Source of the DNA: Oscillospiraceae bacterium
GTDB lineage: Bacteria > Bacillota > Clostridia > Oscillospirales > Acutalibacteraceae
DNA: 64,000 bases
Direction: 5' to 3'
Assembly: GCA_029012445.1 (NCBI GenBank)
Contig: JAQXMC010000023.1
Span: 1-64,000 of the forward strand
Made by a program: the position numbers and the translations under genes. Position 1 is the stretch's first letter, and each line of letters opens with the position of its first letter. Under the pieces are notes generated by a model. That model saw nothing but the letters and a program-made list of their open reading frames with translations. It did not search any database and was not told where the DNA came from. This document shows positions 37,388 through 46,835 of this stretch, in pieces.

Positions 37388-39724
37388 ATGAAAAAATTAA
37401 AAAGATCAGTGTCTGTCCTGCTTGCTCTGATGACTCTTGTCAGCATTATCAGCAGCATAAACCTTGCTTCCGCAGCCGACACGACGGTAAAAAAGGGCAA
37501 TTACATATTTATAAATGTCGGAACAGGTCAGTGCCTGACTCTGAAAAGCAACAGCGACAAGGACGGCGCCTCATTCACCCTGAAAAGCCGAAGCGAGGGC
37601 GAGGTCAGTCAGGTTATGAAAATCAAGGAGCGAGGCTCGGATTATCTTCTTCAGCCGGCCGAATCGACAGAACGCTTTTTAAAAATTGCCGACGGTCTGT
37701 CAGACGGAAATAAGGCGAAGCTGATGAGCGAAGAAGAAGGCCCCGCCCAGACATGGCGATTTTCGGTCACCATTCTCGGCGAATATGTTATCAGAAGCTC
37801 TGAAAACAAAAATCTCGTTCTGACGGCGGAGGACAGCGCCGTTACCGTCAGAGAATATAAAGAAGGAAACCCGGATCAGAGATGGAAGCTTGTCCCGTTC
37901 GTTTTTGAAAAGAGCGGAGACGCCGCCGGCGTTTGCGGATACGGCGTTGATGTTTCAACCCACCAGGGCACCATAAACTGGCAGGCGGTCAAGGAATACG
38001 GAATCGACTTTGCGATAATCCGTCTCGGCTACGGTCAGGATTTCAAGGATCAGGACGACTCGCAGTTCAAGGCTAACGCTGACGCCTGTCAGGCTCTCGG
38101 GATACCGTTCGGCGTCTATATTTATTCCTATGCGACGACGGTCAAAAAAGCGCAGTCGGAGGCCCGTCACTGTCTGAGACTCGTCAGCGGCTACAATCTC
38201 AGCCTGCCGATATACTATGATCTTGAAGATCCGAAAACGACCGCGTCCTGTTCAAATTCGCAGATATTGGCAATGTCGAAAGCCTTTGCCGAAGTGATAA
38301 CCGCCGCCGGACATGAGGTCGGATTTTATTCAAACACAAACTGGTGGAACACAAGACTCACCGACGGATTCTATAACGGTTATTCGCGCTGGGTAGCGCA
38401 ATACTACGACAAATGCACATATACCGGAACCAAGGATATCTGGCAGTATTCCTCAAAGGGCAAGGTCGCCGGAATTGAGGGCAACACCGACATGAATGTG
38501 ATTTATTATCCGCTGGATAAATATGCCTATACGGGAAAGCCCATAACTCCGTCCTTCCCCGTCATCGGTCCCGACGGAAAGACTCTTGTCAAAGGCAAGG
38601 ACTATGTTGTTTCATATCAGAACAATATCAACGCCGGAACGGCTTACGCCGATGTTAAGGGAATAAATGAATACGCGGGATTTTCTTATCAGTGGAAATT
38701 CCATATAAATCAAAGGCCGATAACGAGCGCCGCATTTTCTTCGATAAATGATAAATACTATACCGGAAAAGAGATAGAGCCTTATTTCAGCGTGACATAT
38801 AACGGGAAAAAGCTCGTCAAAGACAGAGACTACACCGTCAGAATAACAAACAACAAGAAAATCGGAAAAGCCAATATTACCGTGACGGGCAAGGGCAATT
38901 TCATAGGCGTTAAGAATATAAGCTTCAACATCAAAAAGCTGAATGTCAGCAAGGCCGTTATCACCGGCGTCATAAACAAGCCTTATAACGGAAAGAAAAG
39001 CTGGACCTCGATAAAGCTCACAACAACGGCCGGAGTGAAGCTCGTGAAGGATAAAGACTACACCGTTACCTATAAAAACAACAAGGAAATAGGCAAAGCC
39101 TCTGTGACGGTCAAGGGAATCGGCGAAAACTGCTCCGGAACATATAAGACTTCGTTTCTGATAATTCCCAACACCCCAAAGGATCTGACCGCGTCAAATG
39201 TAACGAGAAAGACGGCCGACCTCAGCTGGGGAAAATCCGACAAGGGGACCTATTACCGGCTTTATCGCTCGACCGAGCCGGACGGCAAATATGAGCTTAT
39301 ATACAGCGGAAAGTCAACATCTTTCGGGGACACGGGCCTCAAGAGCGGAAAATTCTATTTCTATAAGGTCAGGACGGTCAAAAAGACGGACAGCGGAAAA
39401 TATTGCAGTGAATACAGCAATGTCGTCACCGTCAGCACTCCGATAAACAACACGGATTTCGAGCTGAAACGAAACTTTGAAAAGAACACGGTCAAGGTCA
39501 GAATCGAGCCTGTCGGCAGAGTCACCGGCTACATGGTCTATCAATACAGCGGCTCTCAGAAGAAATATGTTAAGGTCTATCAGGGACCGAATCCCGAATA
39601 TGTTATAAGAAAATGCAAAGAAGGAAAAAATTACAGGGTGAAGATACGCACCTATAAGGACACCGAATACGGCAGGATATACGGCAAATTATCAGCTGAA
39701 AAGAGCGTTAAATTCAAACGGTAA
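37388..39724 (+). CDS. Secreted GH25 muramidase with RICIN-like domain, three repeat modules and Fn3
   Basis: A 778-residue exported enzyme. Signal peptide: MKKLKRSVSVLLALMTLVSI and onward to about residue 32. A ricin-type beta-trefoil domain covers about 40-175. The GH25 lysozyme catalytic domain starts at YGVDVSTHQGTINW (about 185), has IIRLGYGQDF, and has the catalytic Asp/Glu in IYYDLEDPK (about 276-284). Three tandem modules of about 75 residues follow, each starting YxGK and containing LVKDxDYTV. Two Fn3-like domains end it. The in-frame TTG at 37316 was rejected because it lies in the promoter; AGGAG precedes ATG 37388. It cleaves peptidoglycan, probably the cell's own or that of competitors. 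Confidence 0.85.
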   Translation: MKKLKRSVSVLLALMTLVSIISSINLASAADTTVKKGNYIFINVGTGQCLTLKSNSDKDGASFTLKSRSEGEVSQVMKIKERGSDYLLQPAESTERFLKIADGLSDGNKAKLMSEEEGPAQTWRFSVTILGEYVIRSSENKNLVLTAEDSAVTVREYKEGNPDQRWKLVPFVFEKSGDAAGVCGYGVDVSTHQGTINWQAVKEYGIDFAIIRLGYGQDFKDQDDSQFKANADACQALGIPFGVYIYSYATTVKKAQSEARHCLRLVSGYNLSLPIYYDLEDPKTTASCSNSQILAMSKAFAEVITAAGHEVGFYSNTNWWNTRLTDGFYNGYSRWVAQYYDKCTYTGTKDIWQYSSKGKVAGIEGNTDMNVIYYPLDKYAYTGKPITPSFPVIGPDGKTLVKGKDYVVSYQNNINAGTAYADVKGINEYAGFSYQWKFHINQRPITSAAFSSINDKYYTGKEIEPYFSVTYNGKKLVKDRDYTVRITNNKKIGKANITVTGKGNFIGVKNISFNIKKLNVSKAVITGVINKPYNGKKSWTSIKLTTTAGVKLVKDKDYTVTYKNNKEIGKASVTVKGIGENCSGTYKTSFLIIPNTPKDLTASNVTRKTADLSWGKSDKGTYYRLYRSTEPDGKYELIYSGKSTSFGDTGLKSGKFYFYKVRTVKKTDSGKYCSEYSNVVTVSTPINNTDFELKRNFEKNTVKVRIEPVGRVTGYMVYQYSGSQKKYVKVYQGPNPEYVIRKCKEGKNYRVKIRTYKDTEYGRIYGKLSAEKSVKFKR

Positions 39725-39727
39725 CTC

Positions 39728-39756
39728 TTGTCAAAGCCGCGATTTTGTTGTATAAT
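39728..39756 (+). promoter_or_regulatory. Sigma-A promoter of holB-ricT
   Basis: TTGTCA (39728-39733), a 17-bp spacer and TATAAT (39751-39756), 31 bp before the start. Confidence 0.8.
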
Positions 39757-39786
39757 AGCCTCAATCGTTTTCGGAGGTGAGATGCT

Positions 39787-40671
39787 TTGTTTGAAAATAT
39801 CACTATGAGCGACGCCGCAAGGCAGATGATAAGCGCTTTTTTTAAACAAAGAAGAATACCTCACGCAATAATTCTCGAGGGTACGACTGAGGACAACCGG
39901 ATGATGGCGGCGAAGCTCCTCGCGGCCGCATTTGTCTGCGAAAGCGAAGCTCCGCCCTGCCTTAAATGCAGACAGTGCATGAAGGTCAGAGAGGGCGTTC
40001 ATCCCGATGTTATCGTTTTCGATAAAGAGAGCGGAAAAACCGCGATCGGCGTTGACACGATAAGAAAGATGAAATCCTCGGCTTTTATCACGGCGAACGA
40101 CGCCGACAAAAAAGTTTTCATTTTCAAAGAGGCGCAGACAATGACCGTTCAGTCCCAGAATGCGTTGCTCAAAATATTTGAAGAGCCGCCGGAGGATGTG
40201 GCGATTATTATGACATGTGACTCAAAAGAGACACTTTTAGAGACTGTTTTATCAAGAGGAACAGTCATAACGCTCGGTCAGTCTCAGATAAGCGGCGTTT
40301 CCGACAAGCTCGCCGAGAGAATAAAGTCAGTGTCAAGGGAGCTTTGCGAAAGCTTTTGCTCTGAAAACGAGTTTGAGTTCATGAAAAGAACGGCGGTCTT
40401 TGAAAAGGAGAAAGTGCTTCTCTCTCCCGTGGCGGAGATGATGGCTTCTTATTTTGCTTCGGCTGCCGTTATCAAAAGCGGAGGAAGCTCGCTGACCTGC
40501 CCCGACAGAGAGACGGCCGAAAAGCTGAGCCAGAGGTTCACACTCAGCCAGCTTGTGAGGTTTGTCGATGTTGTTTTGAATATCAAGGCGTCAGCCGATA
40601 ACAGTGCGAACGCAAATCTGACGGTGACAAGACTCAGCAGCACGCTCGCAAATGCAAGAACGAAAGGATAA
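39787..40671 (+). CDS. holB: DNA polymerase III delta-prime subunit
   Basis: A 294-residue clamp-loader subunit. It shows RRIPHAIILEGTTEDNR in place of a P-loop, a zinc-knuckle region with FVCESEAPPCLKCRQC (about 44-60), HPDVI, the AAA+ box KVFIFKEAQTMTVQSQNALLK (Walker B-like, about 114-134) and EEPPEDVAIIMT. Start TTG 39787 is set by GGAGGTGA at 39773-39780. It precedes ricT by 5 bp, the same order as holB-yaaT in Bacillus. It stabilises clamp loading during replication. Confidence 0.9.
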   Translation: MFENITMSDAARQMISAFFKQRRIPHAIILEGTTEDNRMMAAKLLAAAFVCESEAPPCLKCRQCMKVREGVHPDVIVFDKESGKTAIGVDTIRKMKSSAFITANDADKKVFIFKEAQTMTVQSQNALLKIFEEPPEDVAIIMTCDSKETLLETVLSRGTVITLGQSQISGVSDKLAERIKSVSRELCESFCSENEFEFMKRTAVFEKEKVLLSPVAEMMASYFASAAVIKSGGSSLTCPDRETAEKLSQRFTLSQLVRFVDVVLNIKASADNSANANLTVTRLSSTLANARTKG

Positions 40672-40676
40672 TATAG

Positions 40677-41540
40677 ATGGCAGAAGTGATTGGAGTCAGG
40701 TTCAAGGAAGTGGGAAAGGTCTACTACTTTGATCCTCAGGATAAAAAGTACGCCGAGGGAACTAAGGTCATAGTTGAAACGGCGCGCGGAATCGAATGCG
40801 GCGATGTCGCAATGGAGAACAAGGAGATCCCCGACGATGAGGTGATAAGCCCACTCAAAACGGTTATCAGAGTCGCTGATGAAAATGATATCAGAGTGCT
40901 TGAGGAGAACAAGCAAAAAGAAAAGGCGGCGTTTGATATATGCCTCAAAAAGATTGAAGCTCATAATCTCGATATGAAGCTTGTCGATGTTGAATATACA
41001 TTTGACCGAAGCAAGATTCTTTTCTATTTCACCGCCGATGGGAGAGTCGATTTCCGCGAGCTTGTCAAGGATCTCGCGAGCGTTTTCAAAACGAGAATAG
41101 AGCTTCGCCAGATAGGCGTCCGGGACGAATCAAAGGTGCTCGGCGGCCTCGGCGTTTGCGGAAGGCCTTTTTGCTGCAGCACTTTTCTGGGCTCGTTCCA
41201 GCCCGTCACGATAAAAATGGCTAAGGAACAGGGACTTTCATTAAGCCCCGTCAAGATCAGCGGCACCTGCGGCAGACTTATGTGCTGCCTGAAATATGAG
41301 CAGTCGTCATATGAACATCTGCTCAGGGTAACGCCCAAGGTCGGAGCGATAGTTGAAACAAAAGAGGGCAGGGGAACGGTCATAGAAAACAACCTGCTGA
41401 CAGGCTCGCTCAAGGTCAGGCTCGACAAAAGGCCGGAATCGGCTCCGCTTGTCGTTGACAGGCATCAGGTCAAGCTCATCAAGGACGCTCAGATAAGAGT
41501 CGCCAAGGAAGAGCTTGAAGCCCTGAAGGGAATAGAATAA
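40677..41540 (+). CDS. ricT: RicT/YaaT-type PSP1-domain protein
   Basis: A 287-residue PSP1 domain protein. Landmarks are RFKEVGKVYYFDPQD at the start, VEYTFDRSKILFYFTADGRVDF, TRIELRQIGVRDE, then the Cys-rich signature CGRPFCCSTFLGSFQPV and SGTCGRLMCCLKYE. Known RicT (YaaT) joins RicA and RicF as an iron-sulfur complex affecting RNase Y activity, sporulation and competence. Co-transcribed with holB. A small basal-body role reported elsewhere for PSP1 proteins is not needed here. Confidence 0.9.
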   Translation: MAEVIGVRFKEVGKVYYFDPQDKKYAEGTKVIVETARGIECGDVAMENKEIPDDEVISPLKTVIRVADENDIRVLEENKQKEKAAFDICLKKIEAHNLDMKLVDVEYTFDRSKILFYFTADGRVDFRELVKDLASVFKTRIELRQIGVRDESKVLGGLGVCGRPFCCSTFLGSFQPVTIKMAKEQGLSLSPVKISGTCGRLMCCLKYEQSSYEHLLRVTPKVGAIVETKEGRGTVIENNLLTGSLKVRLDKRPESAPLVVDRHQVKLIKDAQIRVAKEELEALKGIE

Positions 41541-41545
41541 ACAAA

Positions 41546-41587
41546 AGCGGGATACGCCGTAGCGGCAATTTCCCGCTGATTTTTTTG
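41546..41587 (+). terminator. Terminator after ricT
   Basis: AGCGGGA and TCCCGCT enclose an inner GCCG/CGGC pair and are followed by GATTTTTTTG. Confidence 0.8.
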
Positions 41588-41643
41588 TGGGTGTACGGAC
41601 AAACGGCTGCAAAATCAGATTTTCGGATCCGGCTCGGAATTTG

Positions 41644-41672
41644 TTGCAAAAGCTCGGATTTTGCTGTATAAT
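41644..41672 (+). promoter_or_regulatory. Sigma-A promoter of the ECF transporter operon
   Basis: TTGCAA (41644-41649), a 17-bp spacer and TATAAT (41667-41672). No riboswitch fold is apparent in the short leader. Confidence 0.75.
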
Positions 41673-41706
41673 CTGCTTAATTAAAATATGAAAGGGGAGA
41701 GGCCTT

Positions 41707-43350
41707 TTGGAGCTGCTCAGAACAGATAAGCTCGGATTCACATATCCGAATCAAAAAGAGAAAGCTGTTGACGGTGTTTCATTCGCGCTGGAAAAGGGCT
41801 CTTTCTCTTTGCTGATAGGCGAATCCGGCTGCGGAAAAACAACTCTCCTGCGCCTTTTAAAGAACGAACTGTCGCCGCACGGAGAAAAAGAGGGAGATAT
41901 ATTCTTTCTTGACAAGCCTCTTTCTGAAACGGCGGCGTCGGATATAGGCTTTGTCAGCCAGGAGCCCGATGAACAGATCGTGACCGACAAGGTGTGGCAT
42001 GAGCTTGCGTTCGGGCTTGAGAATATCGGAATCGACAGAGAACAAATACGCCTCAGGGTGGCCGAAACGGCAAGCTATTTCGGAATTCAGAATTTATATC
42101 ACAGAAACACGGACGAGCTTTCCGGCGGTCAGAAGCAGCTTCTGAATCTTGCGTCGGTGATGGTCATGCAGCCTAAGCTCCTGCTTCTGGACGAGCCGAC
42201 AAGTCAGCTTGACCCGATAACCGCCGCCGACTTCATATCAACTCTCAAAAAGCTCAACATTGAGCTCGGACTGACCGTGCTTCTTGTTGAACACAGACTT
42301 GAGGAGCTGTTCCCGATAGCCGATGAAGTGCTTGTCATGGAAAAAGGGAGGCTTATTCTTTCAGGGACTCCCAAAGCTGCCTGCGGCGAAATGAAGGGGC
42401 GCCGCCTTTTCGCGGGCTTTCCGAGCGCCGCAAGAATATGGAACGGACTTGATGTTCCCTGCGATTGCCCGCTGACCGTCAGAGAGGGGAGAGATTTTCT
42501 CGACAAATACTTCCCTGCGGCGGCCGGAAGAATATCAGATAAGCCGGACTGCGCCGACACGGAAACCGTTCTGGAAGCCTCGGGCTTGTGGTTCAGATAT
42601 GAAAAAAACTCTCCGGATATTATTCGTGATTTTTCAATCTCGGTCAGAAAAGGCGAGATATTCAGCGTGCTCGGCGGCAACGGCTGCGGAAAAACGACAA
42701 TGCTCAATGTTCTGTCCGGCCTTGACCGCCCTTATAAAGGAAAATGCCGGGTATTCGGCAAAAAAATAAGCGAATATAAGGGGAATTCCCTTTATCGCAG
42801 GACTCTTGCCATGCTTTCGCAAAATCCAAAAAGCGTCTTTATAAAAGATACCGTCAGGGAGGACTTCAGCGATATATTGTCGGCTCTTGAAGTTCCGGAA
42901 GATGAACACGACGAAAGAATAAACGCTCTTGCCGGGCGGTTCGGAATAACCGGGCTTCTTGAAAAACATCCGCTCGATCTCAGCGGCGGCGAAACGCAGA
43001 AATGCGCCGTTGTCAAGCTGCTTTTGACAGAACCGGGCATAATTTTGCTCGACGAGCCGACCAAGGGCCTCGACGCATACTCAAAAAAGAAATTCGGCTT
43101 GTTTCTGCGGGAGCTTACAGACAGCGGAAAAACAGTGATAACAGTGACTCACGACATTGAGTTCGCCGCTGAATTTTCAGACAGGTGCGCCCTGTTCTTT
43201 GACGGAAAGCTGTTATCCGTCGGCGCTCCGAACAAATTCTTCTCAGGGAACAATTACTACACGACGGCGGCCTGCCGTATAGCGAGAGGGCATTTTGAAA
43301 ACGCCATGCTGTGCGATGAGGTCACGGCGCTGTGCAAAGGGACTGATTAA
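41707..43350 (+). CDS. Fused double ATPase of an ECF-type ABC transporter
   Basis: A 547-residue tandem ABC ATPase. Half 1 has Walker A GESGCGKTT (about 38-46), signature DELSGGQKQLLNLASV and Walker B LLLLDEPTSQLDP. Half 2 has Walker A GGNGCGKTT (about 321-329), signature LDLSGGETQKCAVVKL and Walker B IILLDEPTKGLD. Both have the Q-loop and H-loop (VEHR; VTHD), so both may hydrolyse ATP. TTG 41707 is chosen because AAGGGGAG precedes it. It directly abuts the S-component gene. A separate EcfT gene is not found in this window. Confidence 0.85.
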   Translation: MELLRTDKLGFTYPNQKEKAVDGVSFALEKGSFSLLIGESGCGKTTLLRLLKNELSPHGEKEGDIFFLDKPLSETAASDIGFVSQEPDEQIVTDKVWHELAFGLENIGIDREQIRLRVAETASYFGIQNLYHRNTDELSGGQKQLLNLASVMVMQPKLLLLDEPTSQLDPITAADFISTLKKLNIELGLTVLLVEHRLEELFPIADEVLVMEKGRLILSGTPKAACGEMKGRRLFAGFPSAARIWNGLDVPCDCPLTVREGRDFLDKYFPAAAGRISDKPDCADTETVLEASGLWFRYEKNSPDIIRDFSISVRKGEIFSVLGGNGCGKTTMLNVLSGLDRPYKGKCRVFGKKISEYKGNSLYRRTLAMLSQNPKSVFIKDTVREDFSDILSALEVPEDEHDERINALAGRFGITGLLEKHPLDLSGGETQKCAVVKLLLTEPGIILLDEPTKGLDAYSKKKFGLFLRELTDSGKTVITVTHDIEFAAEFSDRCALFFDGKLLSVGAPNKFFSGNNYYTTAACRIARGHFENAMLCDEVTALCKGTD

Positions 43351-44025
43351 ATGAAAAAAATCATATCATATATTCTGCTCGTCGTTTGCATACCGATAGT
43401 TCTGATATTGGGCATGACCGTGTTCAAAGCTAAGCAGTATGCGTTCACGATACTTGCGCTGACTCTGCTTTCCTGCGCGGCGTTCGCCCTGTCGTTTGAA
43501 CAAAAGGAGCAAAGTGTAACCAAGCTTATAATTATAGCGGTGATGACCGCTCTTTCGGTTGTCGGAAGATTTATTTTTGCCGCTGTGCCGGGATTTAAAC
43601 CCGTGACAGCCCTTGTTGTGATAACTGCGATGTATTTCGGCCCTCAGGCAGGCTTTATGACCGGAGCTACGACGGCGCTGATATCAAATTTCTATTTCGG
43701 CCAGGGAACATGGACTCCGTTTCAGATGTTCACATGGGGGCTCATCGGTCTTGTCGGCGGCCTTATGGCTGAGGAGCTTAAATCAAACCGTCTGCTTCTC
43801 TGTCTGTTCGGTGCGCTGTCCGGAGTCGCCTTTTCTCTGATTATGGATATTTACACTGTTTTGTGGCAGGATAACGGCTTCAACCTGTCAAGATATGCGG
43901 CGGCTCTTGTTTCCGGAATGAAATTCACCGTCATATATGCCGTTTCAAATGTGATATTTCTGCTTTTGCTCGCCGGGCCGATCGGAAAAACGCTTCAGCG
44001 AGTCAAGAATAAATACGGGATATAG
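43351..44025 (+). CDS. ECF transporter substrate-binding (S) component-like membrane protein
   Basis: A 224-residue integral membrane protein with about seven helices. FIFAAVPGFKPVTALVVITA and MTGATTALISNFYFGQGTWTPFQMF are typical of ECF S components. It adjoins the fused ATPase with no gap, so it gives the transporter its specificity, probably for a vitamin, cofactor precursor or metal. The ligand cannot be read from the sequence. The first 45 residues form a hydrophobic hairpin that is longer than usual. Confidence 0.8.
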   Translation: MKKIISYILLVVCIPIVLILGMTVFKAKQYAFTILALTLLSCAAFALSFEQKEQSVTKLIIIAVMTALSVVGRFIFAAVPGFKPVTALVVITAMYFGPQAGFMTGATTALISNFYFGQGTWTPFQMFTWGLIGLVGGLMAEELKSNRLLLCLFGALSGVAFSLIMDIYTVLWQDNGFNLSRYAAALVSGMKFTVIYAVSNVIFLLLLAGPIGKTLQRVKNKYGI

Positions 44026-44034
44026 GTGAGTCAT

Positions 44035-44721
44035 ATGGATAGTGCAGAAATTTTTCCGATAGCGCGCATATACAACGATTTTGATGAAAAGTTCGGCGTA
44101 CCGAGGCAGAGCGGACTTGCGCCGAGCGTCAGGTCGGTCGTTGTGTTTGAAAAGCCATATCGAAGCCGTGAGGCGCTCAGGGGGATAGACGGCTATTCGC
44201 ACTTGTGGCTGATCTGGCATTTCTCGGAATGCGACGGAAAGGCCTGGTCGCCGACAGTCCGCCCGCCGCGGCTCGGCGGAAACAGAAGAATGGGCGTTTT
44301 TGCAACCCGTTCGCCGTTCAGACCGAACAGGCTGGGACTTTCCTCAGTGAAACTCGAAGGCGTTGAACACACGGCCGACAAGGGCGATGTTCTGATCGTT
44401 TCGGGAGCGGATCTGATGAATGGGACGCCGATTTTTGATGTCAAGCCGTATGTTGCCTATTCAGACAGTCACCCGGAGGCGGTCAGCGGCTTTGCCGATT
44501 ATTTTTCGGATTACTCGCTGAGCGTCAGCTGCCCGGACGAGCTGATCTCAAAGCTTTGCGAAAGCAAACGCGGCGGACTTATCGAAATGCTCCGCTGTGA
44601 TCCGAGACCATCATATCAAAACGATCCCGACAGGGTGTACGCTGTGGTTTATGCGGGATTTGAGGTTAAGTTCACGGTCAGCGAAAAAGAGCTGACGGTA
44701 ACGGATATAAAGAAAAAGTAA
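44035..44721 (+). CDS. trmO: TrmO-like (TsaA/VirR domain) tRNA methyltransferase
   Basis: A protein of about 228 residues with the TsaA-like beta-barrel. Landmarks: FPIARIYNDFDEKFGVPRQ, IDGYSHLWLIWHFSE, RPPRLGGNRRMGVFATRSPF then RPNRLGLSSVKLEG, and DLMNGTPIFDVKPYVAYSD. These match TrmO, which methylates N6 of t6A37 in tRNA-Thr using SAM. I start at ATG 44035 because AGGTGAG at 44023-44029 serves as its ribosome site. The GTG at 44026 overlaps that site. It ends the ECF operon, although no functional tie is evident. Confidence 0.85.
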   Translation: MDSAEIFPIARIYNDFDEKFGVPRQSGLAPSVRSVVVFEKPYRSREALRGIDGYSHLWLIWHFSECDGKAWSPTVRPPRLGGNRRMGVFATRSPFRPNRLGLSSVKLEGVEHTADKGDVLIVSGADLMNGTPIFDVKPYVAYSDSHPEAVSGFADYFSDYSLSVSCPDELISKLCESKRGGLIEMLRCDPRPSYQNDPDRVYAVVYAGFEVKFTVSEKELTVTDIKKK

Positions 44722-44895
44722 CAGAGGCTTGGTCCGATAGGTTTAAGACTGAGCCGCAGCGCTTGGTCGATGTTTTGAGGATAGCAGAAAAATCTGCGCC
44801 GAAGAAAAGGCTTGAACAGAAGAAGGGGCATACATAGCCACACCAAACGGTGATTGCTGTTTCACAAAAATGATACAAAAAATTCCTCAAAACTA

Positions 44896-44924
44896 TTGAC
44901 ATGACAGTCAAAACCATATATAAT
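44896..44924 (+). promoter_or_regulatory. Consensus sigma-A promoter of tRNA-Pro
   Basis: TTGACA (44896-44901), a 17-bp spacer and TATAAT (44919-44924), both hexamers perfect, 45 bp before the tRNA. The gap from 44722 holds nothing else I recognise. Confidence 0.9.
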
Positions 44925-44968
44925 ACCAAGGCAGTGAGCAAGCGGGAGACCGTTGCTCTGAAAAAAGC

Positions 44969-45044
44969 CGGGGTGTGGCGCAGGTGGTAGCGCGCTTGAC
45001 TGGGGGTCAAGAGGTCGCAAGTTCAAGTCTTGTCACTCCGACCA
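44969..45044 (+). tRNA. tRNA-Pro(GGG)
   Basis: A 76-nt tRNA. Acceptor stem CGGGGTG/CACTCCG (one G-T pair), discriminator A and an encoded CCA. The anticodon stem CTTGA/TCAAG holds CTGGGGG, giving anticodon GGG. The T-arm GTTCAAGTC is present. The mobile scar begins just downstream. Confidence 0.93.
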
Positions 45045-45087
45045 TAGTGAGTATTCATAACACAAGTGAATACTCACTAATTTTTTA
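45045..45087 (+). terminator. Terminator of tRNA-Pro
   Basis: A perfect 13-bp stem TAGTGAGTATTCA/TGAATACTCACTA with a 9-nt loop begins on the base after CCA and is followed by ATTTTTT. Confidence 0.85.
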
Positions 45088-45132
45088 TCTTCATTTCCTC
45101 AGTTTCAATTTTAATATATTTTGTTATGTATC

Positions 45133-45158
45133 GAGCAGGAGTTGTCCTGCTCTTTTTG
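45133..45158 (+). terminator. Terminator-like hairpin beside the recombinase end
   Basis: GAGCAGGA, loop GTTG, TCCTGCTC, then TTTTTGTT on the plus strand. It is on the wrong strand for the recombinase and may protect the element from tRNA read-through. Confidence 0.6.
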
Positions 45159-46835
45159 TTATGCGGTCAAGTATTCAACCGCTACACCTTGTCTCGCTTC
45201 GAGGATGATATTTTCCTCTTTAATTGGATTTTCTATCACCCCAACAAAACGATAATGAATTATGATTTTCTGTGTTTTGTTTTTGCCTTTACCCTCAATA
45301 GAATGAACTTCAATTTTCTCAATCAGTTCGTTCAGAAGTGCAGGTGTAAGAGTTTCCATCTGCATAAACTTACGAACCGCCAAGGTGAATTGCTCTTTGC
45401 TTGTACGAAGATTTTCGATTTCAAAGAGATCATCTCTGTATTGCCTGATTTTAACTTTCAGTTCGTCACGCTCGGTTTCATACTTCTGTGAGAGCTGCAT
45501 AAAGCTTTCTTCATTGACAATGCCGTTGATGTGCTTTTCAAAGAGCTTTTCATACATCACGGCAACCTCTTTTGTTCTTGCCACCGCTTTATCAATACTG
45601 CTTTCAAGAAACTTCTGCTGATTAAGAATACTCTTGTTGGTTTTTGCTTCAAGAATATCGGCAAAGGCTTCTTCATCATTTTTAAGAAAACTTGCTAAAT
45701 TTCTCAGCTCAAGCATCACGATTTGTTCCAAGGAATCAGCCCTGACATAATGTGTACCTTCACAAGTGCCTCTGCGACCTTTGTAGTTGGAACACATAAA
45801 ATACTTGATTTCCGTATTAGGATGATTGACATTGAACCACAACGGACTTCCGCAATCGGCACAATATACCAAACCGCAAAACATATTCTTTTCGGCATGT
45901 TCGGGATTTGGTGCTCTGCGTTTCGCCTTTTTTCTCATACCCTGTACCATTTCAAATGTTTCTCTGTCAATTATCGGTTCGTGAACATCCTTGAAAATCT
46001 TCCAGTTTTCTTCGGGGTTATTTAGTCTTTTCTTGTTCTTGAAATTCTTTGAGTAAGTCTTGAAGTTAATAACATCACCGCAATATTCCTGTTGAGCAAG
46101 GATTTTACCAATGGTTGTTTTACACCATTTATACGGGTCGGGCTGTGTTTTCTTACCGCCCTTGTTAAGACCTTTGCTCTGCCAATATGCCATTGGTATC
46201 AATACCTTGTTTTCTTGGAGTATTCGAGCAATAGTTTCGTTGCCTTTGCCCTCAATACACATCTTGAAAATGCTTTTGACTACCTCGGCAGCCTCCGGGT
46301 CAATTATCCACTTCTTTTTATTCTGTGGGTCTTTCATATACCCGTAGGGTGGCTGAGATAAAGGCTCACCGAGATTACCTCTTATGCGGTGAGAAGAACG
46401 AACTTTCCTTGAAATATCCCTTGCATACATCTCATTCATAATGTTTTTGAAAGGTGCTATTTCATTATCACCCTCATCGCTGTCAACCAAGTCATTGACG
46501 GCTATGAATCTGATGTTGTGTTCGGGGAAGAAATTATCCGTATAATGACCTACCGAAACATAATCTCTGCCGAGACGGGATAAGTCTTTAACCATTACGG
46601 TTGTCACATATCCCATTTCAATATCTTCAAGCATCGCCTGAAATCCCGGTCTGTTGAAATTAGTACCTGTGTAGCCGTCATCAACATAAAACTTTGTGTT
46701 TGCGAGTTTTAACTCTTTTGCTTTTTGTGACAGCAATTTCTTCTGATTACCTATTGAGTTGCTTTCGCTGTCTGTACCGTCATCACGAGACAAACGGCAA
46801 TAGATGGCTGTTATGCCAAAGTTATCTGCCTGCAT
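45159..46835 (-). CDS. Large serine recombinase (TnpX/TndX-like)
   Basis: A 558-residue site-specific recombinase. The N-terminal resolvase domain starts ITAIYCRLSRDDG with nucleophile S16, and VKDLSRLGRDYVSVG carries the active-site Arg pair. A recombinase DNA-binding domain follows (about 165-280). A zinc ribbon has YCADCGSPLW and CSNYKGRRGTC (about 325-365). A long coiled coil (about 385-480) and the DUF4368-like end complete it. Length and layout match transposon excisionases/integrases of clostridia. It appears intact. Start ATG 46835 follows GGGAGG. The start overlaps the end of the sigma fragment by 14 bp. Confidence 0.88.
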   Translation of the reverse strand: MQADNFGITAIYCRLSRDDGTDSESNSIGNQKKLLSQKAKELKLANTKFYVDDGYTGTNFNRPGFQAMLEDIEMGYVTTVMVKDLSRLGRDYVSVGHYTDNFFPEHNIRFIAVNDLVDSDEGDNEIAPFKNIMNEMYARDISRKVRSSHRIRGNLGEPLSQPPYGYMKDPQNKKKWIIDPEAAEVVKSIFKMCIEGKGNETIARILQENKVLIPMAYWQSKGLNKGGKKTQPDPYKWCKTTIGKILAQQEYCGDVINFKTYSKNFKNKKRLNNPEENWKIFKDVHEPIIDRETFEMVQGMRKKAKRRAPNPEHAEKNMFCGLVYCADCGSPLWFNVNHPNTEIKYFMCSNYKGRRGTCEGTHYVRADSLEQIVMLELRNLASFLKNDEEAFADILEAKTNKSILNQQKFLESSIDKAVARTKEVAVMYEKLFEKHINGIVNEESFMQLSQKYETERDELKVKIRQYRDDLFEIENLRTSKEQFTLAVRKFMQMETLTPALLNELIEKIEVHSIEGKGKNKTQKIIIHYRFVGVIENPIKEENIILEARQGVAVEYLTA

